From Chitinophaga eiseniae (GTDB lineage: Bacteria; Bacteroidota; Bacteroidia; Chitinophagales; Chitinophagaceae): 64,000 nucleotides of DNA. A program made the translations under genes and the position numbers. Positions 1 to 9,114 of this stretch are shown one piece after another. Under the pieces are notes generated by a model. It did no database searches. It was not told the DNA's origin and saw only the letters and a program-made list of their open reading frames with translations. Where the stretch lies: contig NZ_FUWZ01000001.1 in NCBI RefSeq assembly GCF_900167135.1, positions 496,001-560,000 of the forward strand. The letters run 5' to 3'. Every line of letters begins with the position of its first letter. The stretch's first letter is position 1.

Positions 1-484
1 TGCGCTGTATAACAGTAATTACCCTCACCTGTTGCGCTTTGGGCTGAAATTATGCGGTAACGATGAACTGGTAAAAGACTGTATCACCCAGCTGTTTCTG
101 CAGCTGTGGAGCAAGCAGGCCCAACTGAAGCCGGTGATCAATGTGCCCGCCTACCTGTTTACCGCCCTGAAAAGGCAGCTGCTCGATCAGCTGGCCTATC
201 AGTCGCGTATGCATGATGCCATCAGCCGGATGACCGGTAAAGAGGCCGAAAATGAATTGTCCTATGAAGAAATTATCATCCGGGTGCAGCAGGATGATGA
301 GATAAAACAACGCCTGCATGAGGCTATGAAGTCACTCACGCCCCGGCAAACAGAACTGGTACGCCTCAAATTCTTTGAGGGGCTCAGCTACGAAGAGATC
401 GCCGCACAGACCTCCCAAACCGTGAAAACGGCCTACAACACTATCTACGACGCTATCAGGACCCTCCGGAAAAAACTTTCCTGA
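1..484 (+). CDS. ECF RNA polymerase sigma factor (FecI type), 5' end outside window
   Basis: This is the C-terminal part of an extracytoplasmic-function sigma factor. The frame is open back to base 2, so the true start lies before the window; the TTG at 32 falls inside the sigma region 2 helix (LLRFGLKLCGNDELVKDCI) and is not a start. Region 2 is followed by a short linker and region 4 (LTPRQTELVRLKFFEGLSYEEIAAQ), the helix-turn-helix that reads the -35 element. A FecR gene follows after 67 bp. By family rule it should drive the SusC/SusD and peptidase genes downstream. The family is clear; the complete length cannot be judged. Confidence 0.93.
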   Translation, partial: ALYNSNYPHLLRFGLKLCGNDELVKDCITQLFLQLWSKQAQLKPVINVPAYLFTALKRQLLDQLAYQSRMHDAISRMTGKEAENELSYEEIIIRVQQDDEIKQRLHEAMKSLTPRQTELVRLKFFEGLSYEEIAAQTSQTVKTAYNTIYDAIRTLRKKLS

Positions 485-551
485 AAAAATTTGCTTTTCG
501 TCTAGGAAAAACGGCCGCCCGCGCCGTCTGTATAAAAAAGGGTTTAACAGC

Positions 552-1649
552 ATGAACTTCCAGGATTACGAGGCAATCGATTTTGCCTGTGATGCATCTT
601 TCCAGCGTTATTGCCGGGAAGAACACGAAGCGGACATGGCTTTCTGGGCGCAATGGGCCCGGCAGCATCCCGAAAAAACGGCCGCTTTGACCGGGGCGCG
701 CCAGCTGGTAGCGTTGCTGTCTGCCCGCCAGGGTGGGCGTACCGAACAGCTGAAGCAGCTGCAGGATGGGCTGACGCAATATGAGCGGCTGCAACAGGCG
801 CTGGAAGAGGCTTTGCCCGTTCCGGCCGAAGAGGCGCCGGCGTCCGGGACCCGCCGCTTGTATGGGCGCTATGCAGCTGTAGTGGCCGGCGCCATACTCC
901 TCGCTACCGGAGGGTATTTCCTGAGCCGGCAGCAACACACTACGCCTGTAGTGACTGAAATGGCCGCAGCCACCATCATCTCCGCCGGCGATGAACCCCG
1001 TAAATCGGTGGTGCTGCCCGACGGTTCGTCCCTCGTGCTGCGGAAAAACAGCCGCGTGGAACTGGCAGAAGGGTTTAACCGGGAAAACCGGGAACTGACG
1101 CTGACCGGCGAAGCGTTTTTTGATGTGGCGCAGGACGCCCGCAAACCCTTTATGGTACATACCAGCGCGTTCGATATCAAAGTGCTGGGGACCGTGTTTA
1201 ACGTCAGCGCCTACACGGGACATCCCACCATGGAAGCAGCCCTGTTCCGCGGAAAAGTAGAGATCACCTGTACGCAGGGACCTGCGCGGAAGATAGTGCT
1301 GCAGCCCAATCAGAAGTTGACCGTAGCGGCCCCTGAATCAAATAAGACAGCCGTTGCGCCGGTGCTGAAGGTAGTGCCGCTGGATGCTGACCCCGTGAAC
1401 CATAAAGCCCGGGAAATAGCCTGGGTGCGCAACCGCCTGGAGATAGAGAATGAACCGCTGGCGGATATTGCGGTGAAACTGGAGAAATGGTACGGTATCC
1501 GGATCAGCTTTGCCGACGATGCCGTGAAACAATACCGCTACTCCGGTACGTTTGAGAGCGAAACCGTACTGAAAGCACTGGACGCGCTGCAGTTGTCCTA
1601 TCCCTTCAATTTCAAAATGGTAAACGACACAATCATTATCAGTAAATAA
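552..1649 (+). CDS. FecR-family anti-sigma factor
   Basis: Inner-membrane anti-sigma factor, 365 aa. The N-terminal ~105 residues are cytoplasmic and would hold the sigma factor. A single membrane helix spans about residues 106-125 (YAAVVAGAILLATGGYFL). The periplasmic part has the FecR domain (about 150-245, with the usual LPDGSSLVLRKNS and LTGEAFFDV stretches) and a C-terminal DUF4974-type domain (about 295-365) that is expected to contact the signalling domain of the SusC partner. It lies 67 bp after the sigma gene and 109 bp before susC, with a hairpin in that gap. Confidence 0.95.
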   Translation: MNFQDYEAIDFACDASFQRYCREEHEADMAFWAQWARQHPEKTAALTGARQLVALLSARQGGRTEQLKQLQDGLTQYERLQQALEEALPVPAEEAPASGTRRLYGRYAAVVAGAILLATGGYFLSRQQHTTPVVTEMAAATIISAGDEPRKSVVLPDGSSLVLRKNSRVELAEGFNRENRELTLTGEAFFDVAQDARKPFMVHTSAFDIKVLGTVFNVSAYTGHPTMEAALFRGKVEITCTQGPARKIVLQPNQKLTVAAPESNKTAVAPVLKVVPLDADPVNHKAREIAWVRNRLEIENEPLADIAVKLEKWYGIRISFADDAVKQYRYSGTFESETVLKALDALQLSYPFNFKMVNDTIIISK

Positions 1650-1678
1650 ATATCAACCAGTAACAACCAAAATAAGAA

Positions 1679-1703
1679 GGGGAGGTGTTCGCACCACCTC
1701 CCC
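1679..1703 (+). promoter_or_regulatory. Hairpin between fecR and susC
   Basis: A perfect 9-bp G/C-rich stem (GGGGAGGTG paired with CACCTCCCC) around a 7-nt loop lies 30 bp after the fecR stop. It is not followed by a T run, so it is not a classic intrinsic terminator. An mRNA-processing or attenuation site between regulator and transporter genes is a reasonable reading. Similar hairpins sit at the other three fecR-susC junctions in this window. Confidence 0.5.
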
Positions 1704-1758
1704 GGAATTAGGCCAGATAATGTCCTGAACGATCATTAACTAAACCAACATCAAAGGT

Positions 1759-4700
1759 ATGGTAAAACTTGTATTCCTGAAATGGAAAGGGAAGGCTGTT
1801 CCCGCCGGCAAACTGCTGCTCACTATGAAATTGACCATTTTACTTTTTTTAACCTGTCTGCAGGTGCAGGCGGTATGTCTGGCACAGGAAACGATCACCC
1901 TGCAGGTGAGGGAAACCAGTATCAAACAGTTCCTGAAAACACTGGAACACCAGACTTCGTACCGGTTTGTTTTTCACGATAAAACACTGCCTGAAAACAG
2001 CAAAGTATCTGTTTCCGCCAAAGGCGCTACGCTCGACGCCGTACTGACGCAGGCGCTGGCAGGCACCAACCTGGCCTGGTCCCAGCGGGAAGACGGGCTG
2101 GTGGTGTTGTACGCCGCAGATGCCAGCCACAGGCCGGCGGCAGATATCACCATCCGCGGGAAGGTGAGGGGAATAGATAACCTTCCCCTGCCGGGCGTTA
2201 CCGTGAGGGCCGTAGGCGCCAACGCCGGCGCACTCACCGCCGCCGACGGCAGTTATACGCTTACCGCGCCCGATCAGGTGCGCGTGCTGCAATTCTCCCT
2301 CGTGGGATATACTACCCGCCAGGTGGACATCAACGGCCGCCGTGAAATCAACATCACCCTGGAAGAAGATGTGAAAACACTGAATGCGGTAACGGTTACC
2401 GGTTATACGAACTACGCCCGCGATAAGTCCACCGCCTCCGCGGGCATCGTGGGAAGCGATAAAATAACACAGGTGCCCATGGCCAGCTTTGAACAGATAT
2501 TACAGGGCCGCGTACCGGGTATGGTGATATCCGCAGGCTCCGGCCAGCCGGGGGCAGCGGCCACCGTTACTGTCCGCGGCGTTGGTACCATCAACGGCAG
2601 CTCCTCCGTGCTCTACGTCATGGACGGTATCCCCATCGAAGCAGGACAGTTCCAGGGCATCAACCCCGAAGACATTGCCTCCGTGACGGTGCTCAAAGAT
2701 GCCTCCGCAAAAGCACTGTACGGTTCCCGCGGCTCCAACGGCGTGATCGTGATCACCACCAAAAAAGGACAGGCAGGTAAACTGCAGTTTGCCTATAAAT
2801 CACAGTACGGCTTCTCCAATATGACCACCCCGAAGTTCAAAATGATGAACTCCGCGGAGCATCTGCAATATGAAGAAGAGATCGGGCTGGAAACCGGTTC
2901 CAATGTAGGCCCGGGCTGGGAGTTCTCCCCGAAAAACCCGGACTATGCCACTAAAACCCCTGAAGAGAAAAGACTGGCCGATCATATCCTCGACAGTCTC
3001 CGTAATACCAATACCGACTGGCGTAAGATATTCCTGCGTACCGGCAAGTTCCAGGAACATCAGCTGAGCGCCAGCGGCGGTAATGACAACGTCCGCTTCT
3101 ACAGCTCCCTGAACTATTTCGATCAGCAGGGGATCGCGTTAGGGACCGGCCTGAAACGTTACAGCCTGAAGAACAATGTGGACTTCAGCGCCGGCCGGTT
3201 GACCGGTAACGTGAACGTTGGCCTCGCCTATTCCGAATCTTCCTATCTGCCGGTAGAAGCTTCCAGCAGCGGTTCTAACCCGCTGGCAGCCGTATACTAC
3301 GCACTGCCCTATGAATATCCGTACCTGCCCGATGGCACGCTGGTCACCAACTGGAACGACGATGTATACCCCGTTTATGACCTGCGCGAAGGCAGCAACG
3401 CCCTGGAAGCATTACTCAACACCAGCACGAAAGACAACCAGCTGAAAAGTATCATCGGTACGTCGCTGAACTTTACCATCGCCAAAGGGTTGGTGGCTAA
3501 AACAAGACTGGGGCTCGATTTCAGGGAAACGACCACAGAAAAATGGGTGAACCCCGATTCCTATTCCGGCTATAAAGTGGATAACGGAGAGAAAGGCAGC
3601 TTCGGTGAAGGCTCCACCCGTAACTTTACGCTGGTGACTACTTCCGGTCTGACTTACACTAAAAATATCGCCGACCGTCACGACTTCGAAGTGTCCGGTT
3701 ATTTTGAATTCACCAAAAACAACTACCGCGCTTTCAACTATACCGGCTTTGACCTCGACGGCCGCCTGCCGGCCACACCAGCGGCCATTACGCCCGGATC
3801 GCCCTTTGCACCGGTGGTAGGCGGCCGCCGCACCCGCAGTGCGCTGGCTTCCTACATCGCCGTAGGCCGTTATACTTTCGACGAAAAATATACCCTTAAC
3901 GCCTCCTTCCGCTATGATGGTGCGTCTACCGTGCCGCCCTCCAACCGGTGGCACGGTTTCTATTCCCTCGGTATAGGATGGGAAGTGAAAAAAGAGAACT
4001 TCCTCAAAGACGTGAGTTTTGTGGATAACCTGCGCTTCCGCGCCAGCTACGGTACTTCCGCCAACCCGTTTTCCACGCTCGGCCCCTTCGCGTATTTCCG
4101 CACCTATGGTACCGACCAGTATGCCGGCCGCCCGGCTATTGTGCCGTCACAACCCGGTAATACAGCTTATGACTGGGAATATGCCAAAGAGCTGAACATC
4201 GGTTTCGACCTGGGTATCTGGAACAACCGTATCCGCATGGTGACAGACGTGTACAATAAAATCACCAACAACCTGTTCATCGAACAGCCGCTGTCCATTA
4301 CTTCCGGTTTCAGCAGCATGTTCCTCAACTCAGGCGCCATGCGCAACCGCGGCATCGAGATGGACGTACAGGTGGATATCGTCCGCAAAAAGGATTTCAC
4401 CTGGAACGCAGGCTTCAACTTCGCCTACAATAAAAACGTGATCACCGATTTAGGCGGGGCCAGCGAGTTTACCCAGGGCGATTCAAAAATTGTAAGGGTA
4501 GGGCTGCCTTATGGTTCCCATTATGCGCCGAAATGGGCCGGCGTAGACCCGCAGACCGGCGACCCGCTGTATTACGACCGGAGCGGCAAAACCACCAGCG
4601 ATTATAATGAAACCGCGCTGAGCGTAGCCGAATTCGGTACCTATATTCCGCCTTTCACCGGTGGTTTTAATACCGGCATTACGTATAAAGGGATTTATCT

Positions 4701-5118
4701 GAATGCGCTGTTCACTTTTGCAGATAAAACCATGCGTTATCTCAACGAAGATTATTACAATGAGAACCCGGCATTTGCCAGCAGCAACCAGTCCGTGCGC
4801 ATGTTGTACAACCGCTGGAAGAAACCCGGCGACAACGCCATCCTGCCCCGGTTTGACAGCAAGCGCGGTTACTCTTCCCGCGACATACAGGACGCTTCCT
4901 ATCTCCGCCTGAGAAATGTGAGCATCGGCTACAATTTCCCGAAAGCACTGTTATCGCACCTGAAGTTTGTCCAGGGTGTGCAGGCGTTTGCGCAGGGACA
5001 GAACCTCCTCACCTTTACCCAATGGAAAAGCTTCGATCCGGAAAACAACAACGGCGAAGGGCGTTTCGACTACCCCGCCGCACGGACTTACACCTTTGGC
5101 CTGAATGTTAACTTTTAA
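1759..5118 (+). CDS. SusC/RagA-family TonB-dependent transporter with STN signalling domain
   Basis: Outer-membrane TonB-dependent transporter, 1119 aa. A leader with the hydrophobic stretch MKLTILLFLTCLQVQA begins near residue 23. It is followed by an STN domain (about 44-115), a carboxypeptidase-regulatory-like domain (about 130-210, IRGKVRGIDNLPLPGVTV), the plug (from about 215, with the SusC-typical YGSRGSNGVIVITTKKG) and a beta-barrel ending in an aromatic strand (FGLNVNF). The STN domain is the part expected to signal to FecR. The next gene is its SusD lid, 12 bp away. The downstream cyanophycinase-like and isoaspartyl peptidase genes suggest a peptide substrate rather than a glycan; this is inference from context. 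Confidence 0.97.
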   Translation: MVKLVFLKWKGKAVPAGKLLLTMKLTILLFLTCLQVQAVCLAQETITLQVRETSIKQFLKTLEHQTSYRFVFHDKTLPENSKVSVSAKGATLDAVLTQALAGTNLAWSQREDGLVVLYAADASHRPAADITIRGKVRGIDNLPLPGVTVRAVGANAGALTAADGSYTLTAPDQVRVLQFSLVGYTTRQVDINGRREINITLEEDVKTLNAVTVTGYTNYARDKSTASAGIVGSDKITQVPMASFEQILQGRVPGMVISAGSGQPGAAATVTVRGVGTINGSSSVLYVMDGIPIEAGQFQGINPEDIASVTVLKDASAKALYGSRGSNGVIVITTKKGQAGKLQFAYKSQYGFSNMTTPKFKMMNSAEHLQYEEEIGLETGSNVGPGWEFSPKNPDYATKTPEEKRLADHILDSLRNTNTDWRKIFLRTGKFQEHQLSASGGNDNVRFYSSLNYFDQQGIALGTGLKRYSLKNNVDFSAGRLTGNVNVGLAYSESSYLPVEASSSGSNPLAAVYYALPYEYPYLPDGTLVTNWNDDVYPVYDLREGSNALEALLNTSTKDNQLKSIIGTSLNFTIAKGLVAKTRLGLDFRETTTEKWVNPDSYSGYKVDNGEKGSFGEGSTRNFTLVTTSGLTYTKNIADRHDFEVSGYFEFTKNNYRAFNYTGFDLDGRLPATPAAITPGSPFAPVVGGRRTRSALASYIAVGRYTFDEKYTLNASFRYDGASTVPPSNRWHGFYSLGIGWEVKKENFLKDVSFVDNLRFRASYGTSANPFSTLGPFAYFRTYGTDQYAGRPAIVPSQPGNTAYDWEYAKELNIGFDLGIWNNRIRMVTDVYNKITNNLFIEQPLSITSGFSSMFLNSGAMRNRGIEMDVQVDIVRKKDFTWNAGFNFAYNKNVITDLGGASEFTQGDSKIVRVGLPYGSHYAPKWAGVDPQTGDPLYYDRSGKTTSDYNETALSVAEFGTYIPPFTGGFNTGITYKGIYLNALFTFADKTMRYLNEDYYNENPAFASSNQSVRMLYNRWKKPGDNAILPRFDSKRGYSSRDIQDASYLRLRNVSIGYNFPKALLSHLKFVQGVQAFAQGQNLLTFTQWKSFDPENNNGEGRFDYPAARTYTFGLNVNF

Positions 5119-5130
5119 ATCCTGCTGTTC

Positions 5131-6534
5131 ATGATCCGTTATATCCAACATACTGTTAAATACCTGGCGCTGATGCTGCCGGTATGCCTGCTGTCGTGCA
5201 ACAAACAGCTGGACCTGTCGCCCACCGACAATATCATCGATCCGGAGAGGACGTTCCGTAATGTGGCCGACCTGAATGGCGGCCTGCTGGGCGCTTATTC
5301 AAGGCTCACCTATAATACCATCTACACCGTATCACTGGTGACCGATGAGTGTATGCTGCCCAGTGAAAACGGTACCGGCGGCGGCGTGGCTTCTTACCGC
5401 TGGCAGATAGATCCCGGTAACGGCACCATTACCGCTTCTTTTGGCGAATACTATGTGACCATCGATCGTGTCAACCGCGTGCTGGCGGCCCTGCCAAAAG
5501 TGCCGGCCAAAGGCGATGAAATAGCGCAGCGCGACCAGTACCAGGGTGAGCTGCTGGCGCTGAGAGCGTATTGCCATTTCCAGCTGTTGCAGAGTTACGC
5601 ACAGGACTATACGCCGAATGCATTGGGCGTGCCTTATATGGATGTCTCTAAAATCAGTTCACCCGCCCGTAATACTTTCGCAGAAGTGATGACACGTATT
5701 GAAGATGATCTCAAGGCGGCAAAGAAGCTGATCCCTGCTTCGTTTGACGATAATACCCATATCACCCTGGCTGCCGTTTCCGCTATCCAGGCACGGGTAG
5801 CCCTGTACGAAAAAAAGTGGGCAGATGCAGTAACATATGCCACGGAAACTATTCTGGCGATGCCGCTGGCTGCGCGGAATAAGTTTTCTGCTATCTGGAA
5901 AGATACTGACGAATCTGAGGTGATCTGGAAACTGAAGCAGATGGCCGGGACCAACGATGATCTGATTGGCGGTGTTTATTTCAAAAAACGTGTAGCCTTA
6001 TACGTTCCTTCCTTTGAGCTGGTTAAACTGTTTGATAAAACGAACGATATACGTTACACTGCGTACATAGAATTTGACGACAGCCGCGGCGCCGGTAAAT
6101 CCGTCTACCTGGTGAACAAGTATGCCGGCAGCGGTGGTAACCCGGGCCTGGCGGACCTGAAGCTGTTCCGTACCGGAGAGATGTACCTGATCCGGGCGGA
6201 AGCGGCAGCAGAGCTGGGGCAGTCTGCCAATGCCGCCAGTGACCTGAACAACCTGCGTGCCGCCCGTATTGAAGGTTACACGCCGCAGCCGTTCGCCGAT
6301 AAAGATGCGCTGATCACCGCCATATACACCGAACGGTTTAAAGAGCTGGCTTTTGAAGGCCATCGTTTGTTTGACCTGCGCCGGCGTTCCCTGCCGGTAA
6401 CCCGTGAGCCGGAAGACGCTGTCAACGCGCTGGGCGCCGTGCTGCTGAAGCCCGGTCAGCGCGGATATGTGTTCCCCATCCCGGATGCCGAAACCAAGGC
6501 CAATAAAAATATGGAGCAGAACAAACCTTATTAA
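5131..6534 (+). CDS. SusD/RagB-family nutrient-binding lipoprotein
   Basis: Surface lipoprotein, 467 aa, forming the lid of the SusC channel. The signal sequence ends in a lipobox with Cys23 (CLLSCNKQLDLSP). The SusD helical TPR-like core is seen in ELLALRAYCHFQLLQSYA, and the family C-terminus is present (ERFKELAFEGHRLFDLRR). It starts 12 bp after susC, so it is almost certainly co-transcribed. It is on the short side for the family. Confidence 0.96.
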   Translation: MIRYIQHTVKYLALMLPVCLLSCNKQLDLSPTDNIIDPERTFRNVADLNGGLLGAYSRLTYNTIYTVSLVTDECMLPSENGTGGGVASYRWQIDPGNGTITASFGEYYVTIDRVNRVLAALPKVPAKGDEIAQRDQYQGELLALRAYCHFQLLQSYAQDYTPNALGVPYMDVSKISSPARNTFAEVMTRIEDDLKAAKKLIPASFDDNTHITLAAVSAIQARVALYEKKWADAVTYATETILAMPLAARNKFSAIWKDTDESEVIWKLKQMAGTNDDLIGGVYFKKRVALYVPSFELVKLFDKTNDIRYTAYIEFDDSRGAGKSVYLVNKYAGSGGNPGLADLKLFRTGEMYLIRAEAAAELGQSANAASDLNNLRAARIEGYTPQPFADKDALITAIYTERFKELAFEGHRLFDLRRRSLPVTREPEDAVNALGAVLLKPGQRGYVFPIPDAETKANKNMEQNKPY

Positions 6535-6554
6535 TCCAATTAAAACAGATCGCG

Positions 6555-7598
6555 ATGAACGGAATAAAGATATTAGGCCTGTTAACAGTCATAGCACCAT
6601 GTTTCAGCAGTTGTGGCGATGCCGCAAATGTTTCGGAAAATATTCCGGGCCGCCCGGCTTCTATCGGTATCGTCGGTGATACGGCCGATGTAGCGAAGCC
6701 TGTAACGGGAGGGGTGGCGCTGATAGGTGGCGGCGGTAATGTAGACGGGGCTTTCCGGTGGATGATAGCCCGCAGCGGTGGTGGCGATGTAGTGGTGCTC
6801 ACCGCCTCCAATAACGGTGGTTACAATGTAGACATCGATTCGCTGGGCGAGGTGAACTCCGTGGAAACGCTGAACATCACCAGCCGGGAACTGGCAGACA
6901 ATGATACAGTAGCGAATATTATCCGCAATGCTGAAATGTTGTTTATCGCCGGTGGGGACCAGTCCAGGTATATGAACAACTGGAGAGGCACTAAAACAGC
7001 CGCGGCGATCAATTACCTGCTGACGGAGAAAAAGGCGCCGGTAGGCGGTACCAGTGCGGGTTGTGCGGTCCTTAGCGGGCTGTATTACAGCGGCGAAGGT
7101 GGCAGCGCCGTGTCCGACAGCGTATTGGCCAACCCTTACGATACGCTGGTAAAAGTATATAACAATGATTTCCTGCGGGCGCCATACCTGTCAAAGGTGA
7201 TCAGCGATCAGCATTATGTGAAACGTGGGCGGCAGGGCCGGCATGTGACTTTTATGAGCCGTATCATCACAGACTACGGTATTTTCCCGGTGGGTATCGC
7301 ACCGGACGAGAAGACCGCCGTGTGTATCGATGAAAACGGCATCGCCAAAGTTTTTGGTGTTAGCAAAGCTTATTTTATCTTAACGGATAGTCTCAAAAAA
7401 CCTGAACTTTGTGTGGAAGGGCAGCCGCTGCAATGGAACTGCAACGGGGAAGCGCTCAAAGTATATGAGATACCCGCCTCCGCTACGGGCAATGGCAGCT
7501 TCCGGGTGTCTGATTTTGATACAACGGCCGCCAGCGGCGGTACCTGGTACTGGTGGTGGGTAGACAAGGGAGTATTGAAGACAAAACAAATCCCGTAA
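6555..7598 (+). CDS. Cyanophycinase-like serine peptidase (S51 family), lipoprotein
   Basis: Family S51 peptidase, 347 aa, most like cyanophycinase, which cuts cyanophycin (a poly-aspartate backbone with arginine side chains) into beta-Asp-Arg dipeptides. Visible signs are GGG at the start of the core (residues 58-60), GGDQSRY (133-139), the nucleophile elbow GGTSAGC with Ser167, and the segment DQHYVKRGRQGR (218-229), in which His220 would be the catalytic His and the arginines match the dipeptide-binding region. The leader ends FSSC with Cys20, suggesting an exported lipoprotein, unlike cytoplasmic cyanobacterial enzymes. It lies 20 bp after susD. A different S51 amino-peptidase specificity (dipeptidase E-like) cannot be excluded from sequence alone. 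Confidence 0.87.
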   Translation: MNGIKILGLLTVIAPCFSSCGDAANVSENIPGRPASIGIVGDTADVAKPVTGGVALIGGGGNVDGAFRWMIARSGGGDVVVLTASNNGGYNVDIDSLGEVNSVETLNITSRELADNDTVANIIRNAEMLFIAGGDQSRYMNNWRGTKTAAAINYLLTEKKAPVGGTSAGCAVLSGLYYSGEGGSAVSDSVLANPYDTLVKVYNNDFLRAPYLSKVISDQHYVKRGRQGRHVTFMSRIITDYGIFPVGIAPDEKTAVCIDENGIAKVFGVSKAYFILTDSLKKPELCVEGQPLQWNCNGEALKVYEIPASATGNGSFRVSDFDTTAASGGTWYWWWVDKGVLKTKQIP

Positions 7599-7682
7599 CA
7601 TCATGATCGTCATGGTTATTACTGATTCTCCTGGTTAACGGAGCCGGAAACAATTGAATGATTTTATAAAATAAGATATCAG

Positions 7683-8720
7683 ATGAAAAGAAGTTTTTGC
7701 TATTTGTTACTGTCCTGTTGCCTGATGATGGCCTGGAATACGGTGTCAGCACAGAAAAAAGCCGGGCCGTATGTACTGGTGATACATGGTGGCGCGGGCA
7801 CTATCCTGAAAAAGAACATGTCGCCCGCCATGGAAGAAGCATATAAGGTGTCCCTGAAACGTGCACTGGAAAAGGGTTATGGCGTACTGCAGTCCGGCGG
7901 CAGCAGTCTCGATGCTGTGGAAGCCACCGTGTGTGTACTGGAAGACGACTCTCTTTTTAACGCCGGTAAAGGCGCGGTGTTTACTCATGACGGCCGCAAC
8001 GAGCTGGATGCCGCAATTATGAGCGGTAAGACGAGAGCGGCAGGCGCCGTAGCAGGCGTAACGGTGGTGAAGAACCCCATTAGCGCCGCCCGTGCTGTGA
8101 TGGAGAAATCCGAACATGTGATGATGATAGGCCCGGGCGCGGAAAAATTTGCCAAAGAAGCAGGACTGGAAATAGTGGACCCTTCTTACTTCCGGACGGA
8201 GTCCCGTTGGAGAGGCCTGCAGAAAGCGTTACAGGAAGACTCGCTGGCTGCGGCCCGGTCCAACGCCTATACGAATCCTGCGAAGTTCGGCATTATCAAC
8301 AAGGACAATAAATTCGGCACCGTTGGGGCCGTGGCGCTGGACAAACAGGGTAACCTGGCAGCTGCTACGTCTACCGGTGGCATGACTAACAAAAAGTACG
8401 GCCGTGTGGGTGATTCCCCGGTTATCGGCGCCGGTACCTATGCCAATAATAACACCGTGGCGGTGTCCTGCACCGGCTGGGGCGAGTATTATATCCGTAA
8501 TGTGGTGGCTTACGACCTGTCTGCGCTGATAGAATACAAAGGGTTGTCTGTACAGGATGCCGGTAAAACGGTGATCAAAAAAGTAGGCGATATGGGCGGC
8601 GACGGCGGCCTTATTGCGTTGGACAAAAACGGTAATATGGCCATGCCTTTTAACACCGAAGGGATGTACCGCGGCGCTGTTACCAAAGACGGCAAAATTG
8701 AAATTTACATCTATAAATAG
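7683..8720 (+). CDS. Exported isoaspartyl peptidase / L-asparaginase (Ntn-hydrolase)
   Basis: Plant-type asparaginase/isoaspartyl peptidase, 345 aa, a self-cleaving N-terminal nucleophile hydrolase. Signal peptide about 1-23 (VSA before QKK). The alpha-subunit start VLVIHGGAGT, the FNAGKGAVF motif, the autocleavage site with catalytic Thr213 (KFGTVGAVALD) and the beta-subunit motif TSTGGMTNKKYGRVGDSP are all present. It would hydrolyse beta-aspartyl dipeptides, for example the beta-Asp-Arg released by cyanophycinase, probably in the periplasm. It follows the cyanophycinase-like gene by 84 bp with no terminator between, and a strong terminator follows it. Asparagine or damaged (isoaspartyl) peptides are alternative substrates. 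Confidence 0.93.
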   Translation: MKRSFCYLLLSCCLMMAWNTVSAQKKAGPYVLVIHGGAGTILKKNMSPAMEEAYKVSLKRALEKGYGVLQSGGSSLDAVEATVCVLEDDSLFNAGKGAVFTHDGRNELDAAIMSGKTRAAGAVAGVTVVKNPISAARAVMEKSEHVMMIGPGAEKFAKEAGLEIVDPSYFRTESRWRGLQKALQEDSLAAARSNAYTNPAKFGIINKDNKFGTVGAVALDKQGNLAAATSTGGMTNKKYGRVGDSPVIGAGTYANNNTVAVSCTGWGEYYIRNVVAYDLSALIEYKGLSVQDAGKTVIKKVGDMGGDGGLIALDKNGNMAMPFNTEGMYRGAVTKDGKIEIYIYK

Positions 8721-8755
8721 ACGGACGATTTTGTCCTGAGATAGTTCCTGTTTGG

Positions 8756-8783
8756 AGGGCTGACCATGAGGGCAGCCCTTTTA
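8756..8783 (+). terminator. Intrinsic terminator of the first locus
   Basis: A 7-bp perfect stem (AGGGCTG at 8756-8762 with CAGCCCT at 8773-8779), a 10-nt loop and then TTTTAT. It lies 36 bp after the isoaspartyl peptidase stop. Confidence 0.75.
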
Positions 8784-8811
8784 TCTTTAAAGCTGCCGGG
8801 CACATGGCATA

Positions 8812-8927
8812 GCACAGCAAACGGCTATCACCTGGCCGTCGCCGGTAGGGGGGTATTCATCTGGTCCCGGGCGCGGCACAGCAAACAGCTATCACCTGGC
8901 CGTCGCCCGGTGGGAGTATTCATCCGG
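8812..8927. repeat. Two-copy direct repeat, ~52 bp unit, 64 bp period
   Basis: Copy 1 begins at 8812 (GCACAGCAAACGGCTATCAC) and copy 2 at 8876 (GCACAGCAAACAGCTATCAC). The similarity runs through CTGGCCGTCGCC, then a G-rich patch and GTATTCATC. A few substitutions separate the copies, so this is not a very recent duplication. No gene is seen in it and its function is unknown. Confidence 0.8.
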
Positions 8928-9114
8928 CCTTTCCTCTCTTATAATGCCATCGATTGCGTTCTCCGGGCGGCTGGCAGCGTATCATCTCCCGGATAATTGT
9001 CTTGTTAATCCAGTATCAGCATCCGCTAAATTTCAGGTATTGTGGATAAGTGGACTGGCCTACCTTACCAAAGCCATCTTTATCAATGGGAATGCGATTC
9101 ACAATCATTTGCAG
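8928..9114. other. Non-coding stretch before the second sigma gene
   Basis: With 8784-8811 and the direct repeat this completes a ~330-bp gap between the first terminator and the second sigma gene. An in-frame extension of the sigma gene to 8944 exists but has no sigma-like residues. A TAAATTTC stretch near 9027 resembles a -7 box imperfectly. I see nothing else. Confidence 0.5.

Noticed and set aside
8812..8927. Possible CRISPR array
   Set aside because: There are only two units, with a ~12-bp gap and unit length above 50 bp, and no cas genes nearby.
8766..8996. 76-aa open frame over the direct repeat
   Set aside because: It begins inside the terminator, spans both repeat copies and has no recognisable sequence character.
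8944..9114. 57-residue N-terminal extension of the second sigma factor
   Set aside because: The extension does not resemble sigma factors, and the ATG at 9115 gives the standard N-terminus.
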